NCBI GenBank assembly: GCA_023397045.1
Contig: JAEWUR010000213.1
Coordinates: 1-10,968, forward strand
Source of the DNA: Planctomycetota bacterium
GTDB taxonomy: Bacteria > Planctomycetota > Planctomycetia > Pirellulales > Thermoguttaceae
Length of the DNA stretch: 10,968 nt
Direction: 5' to 3'
Shown: one piece after another, positions 10,597-10,968 of the stretch
How positions within the stretch are numbered: the first letter of the stretch is position 1
Layout: each line of letters begins with the position of its first letter
Position numbers and translations under genes: made by a program
The notes under the pieces: model-generated
Told to the model about the DNA's origin: nothing
The model's input: only the letters and a program-made list of their open reading frames with translations
Database searches by the model: none

Positions 10597-10625
10597 AGGG
10601 TAGCAAATTCACTCCGTTTTGTCAA
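10597..10625 (-). promoter_or_regulatory. Putative sigma-70-type promoter of the zinc-ribbon gene
   Basis: On the minus strand a perfect TTGACA (complement of 10620-10625) is followed after exactly 17 bases by TACCCT (complement of 10597-10602), itself preceded by TGC, an extended -10 element. Transcription would begin near 10590 and leave an 85-95-base leader before the start at 10501. Planctomycete promoters are little characterised, so the sigma-70 assignment is by analogy. Confidence 0.5.
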
Positions 10626-10660
10626 TCATCCGCATAACAGGTGGTCTCCCACGGGCCGGT

Positions 10661-10691
10661 TTGACTGCACGATTGCATCCTAACTCATAAA
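10661..10691 (+). promoter_or_regulatory. Weak candidate promoter of the FAAL gene
   Basis: TTGACT (10661-10666) matches five of six -35 bases. The best -10 candidates are poor: TCATAA at 10685 (18-base spacing) and CATAAA at 10686 (19-base spacing). Around it the sequence is locally A/T-rich (10681-10702), which suits a promoter. It would give a leader of roughly 60 bases, and stands back to back with the minus-strand promoter. Confidence 0.3.
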
Positions 10692-10738
10692 ACCTTAAAA
10701 TCCAAAGGTCGCTGCGACGGATGATGTTCAAAGGCAGC

Positions 10739-10743
10739 GGGAG
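10739..10743 (+). promoter_or_regulatory. Shine-Dalgarno for the GTG start of the FAAL gene
   Basis: GGGAG stands 11 nt before GTG at 10755. An in-frame TGA at 10722-10724 limits the gene's start to after 10725, and no in-frame ATG exists in that stretch. The GTG is therefore the best start; the next in-frame alternative is TTG at 10770. Confidence 0.5.
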
Positions 10744-10754
10744 ATCGAATAGTC

Positions 10755-10968
10755 GTGCATCTGGATCAATTGCCCGGTACGTTCTTTGGCCCCTCGAACT
10801 TGGTCGAGCTCTTGCTCCATCGTGCGCGGTGCCAGCCCGAGGATACAGCTTATACATATCTGGTCGACGGCGAGAACAACCAGATTCACGTGACCTACCG
10901 GGAGTTGGACCGGCAAGCTCGAGCGATCGGCGCTTGGCTCGAATCGCACGATCTGGTGGGCCAGCGGG
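10755..10968 (+). CDS. Fatty acyl-AMP ligase-like AMP-binding enzyme (3' partial, N-terminal 71 residues)
   Basis: The frame starts at GTG 10755 and runs through the right edge. Its translation has the N-terminal signature of the acyl/aryl-CoA-ligase superfamily, and of the FAAL branch in particular: NLVELLLHRARCQPEDTAY, TYLVDGE, VTYRELDRQARAIGAWL and VGQR, in the same order and spacing as known FAALs. Known FAALs activate a fatty acid with ATP to an acyl-AMP and pass it to an acyl carrier protein instead of CoA, usually as the loading step of a polyketide, lipopeptide or related pathway. The diagnostic FAAL insertion and the AMP-binding P-loop-like motif lie beyond the window, so a CoA ligase or an NRPS adenylation domain is not excluded. 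Its head-to-head neighbour is the zinc-ribbon gene. Confidence 0.8.
   Translation, partial: MHLDQLPGTFFGPSNLVELLLHRARCQPEDTAYTYLVDGENNQIHVTYRELDRQARAIGAWLESHDLVGQR

Noticed and set aside
10625..10725. Inverted repeat ATCATCCG (10625-10632) / CGGATGAT (10718-10725) flanking the possible promoter region
   Set aside because: An 8-bp match separated by 85 bases is expected by chance about once in a region of this size. The first arm overlaps the minus-strand -35 only at its edge. No operator is claimed.
1..10968. Mobile element, CRISPR array, tRNA or rRNA
   Set aside because: I saw no transposase or integrase frame, no evenly spaced short direct repeats with unique spacers, and no tRNA- or rRNA-like segment. 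The tandem repeats seen are inside coding sequence.

Overview
The window is GC-rich DNA from a bacterium that looks like a member of the Planctomycetota. That assignment is an inference. It rests on a giant secreted mosaic protein built from SdrD-B-like, Ig-like, SBBP and GDWDGDG repeat modules, a small zinc-ribbon protein of a kind common in that phylum, and no visible operon organisation. There are four protein genes and I see no tRNA, rRNA, IS element or CRISPR array.

Layout: (1) Positions 2-9028 (+) are the 3' part of one enormous gene that is open through the left edge, so its true start and signal peptide lie outside the window. At least 3,008 residues are encoded here. In order they are: an SbsA-type Ig domain; a strand-rich module; seven 'FVVxW' beta repeats interrupted by a second copy of that module and by a leishmanolysin-like (M8) zinc protease domain; a second SbsA-type domain; an SdrD-B-like domain; five further Ig-like domains; a cadherin-like domain; a second SdrD-B-like domain; seven SBBP propeller blades; five exact-length 49-residue GDWDGDG repeats; and a C-terminal domain with a second zinc-protease motif, HExxHxxGxxD. 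(2) Positions 9123-9650 (-) encode a 175-residue exported protein with a TPR-like helix pair, convergent with the giant gene. (3) Positions 9866-10501 (-) encode a 211-residue zinc-ribbon protein with a good promoter and a plausible terminator. (4) Positions 10755-10968 (+) are the first 71 codons of an AMP-forming ligase that most resembles a fatty acyl-AMP ligase (FAAL), starting at GTG and running off the right edge.

The giant protein is probably a cell-surface or secreted adhesin-like protein with protease activity. The two small genes have no recognisable functional tie to it. The FAAL start is the likeliest entry to a different system, because such ligases usually load a fatty acid onto a carrier protein of a polyketide or non-ribosomal peptide assembly line. 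Such genes would lie to the right and cannot be seen. The intergenic region 10502-10754 looks like a divergent promoter region between the zinc-ribbon gene and the FAAL gene.
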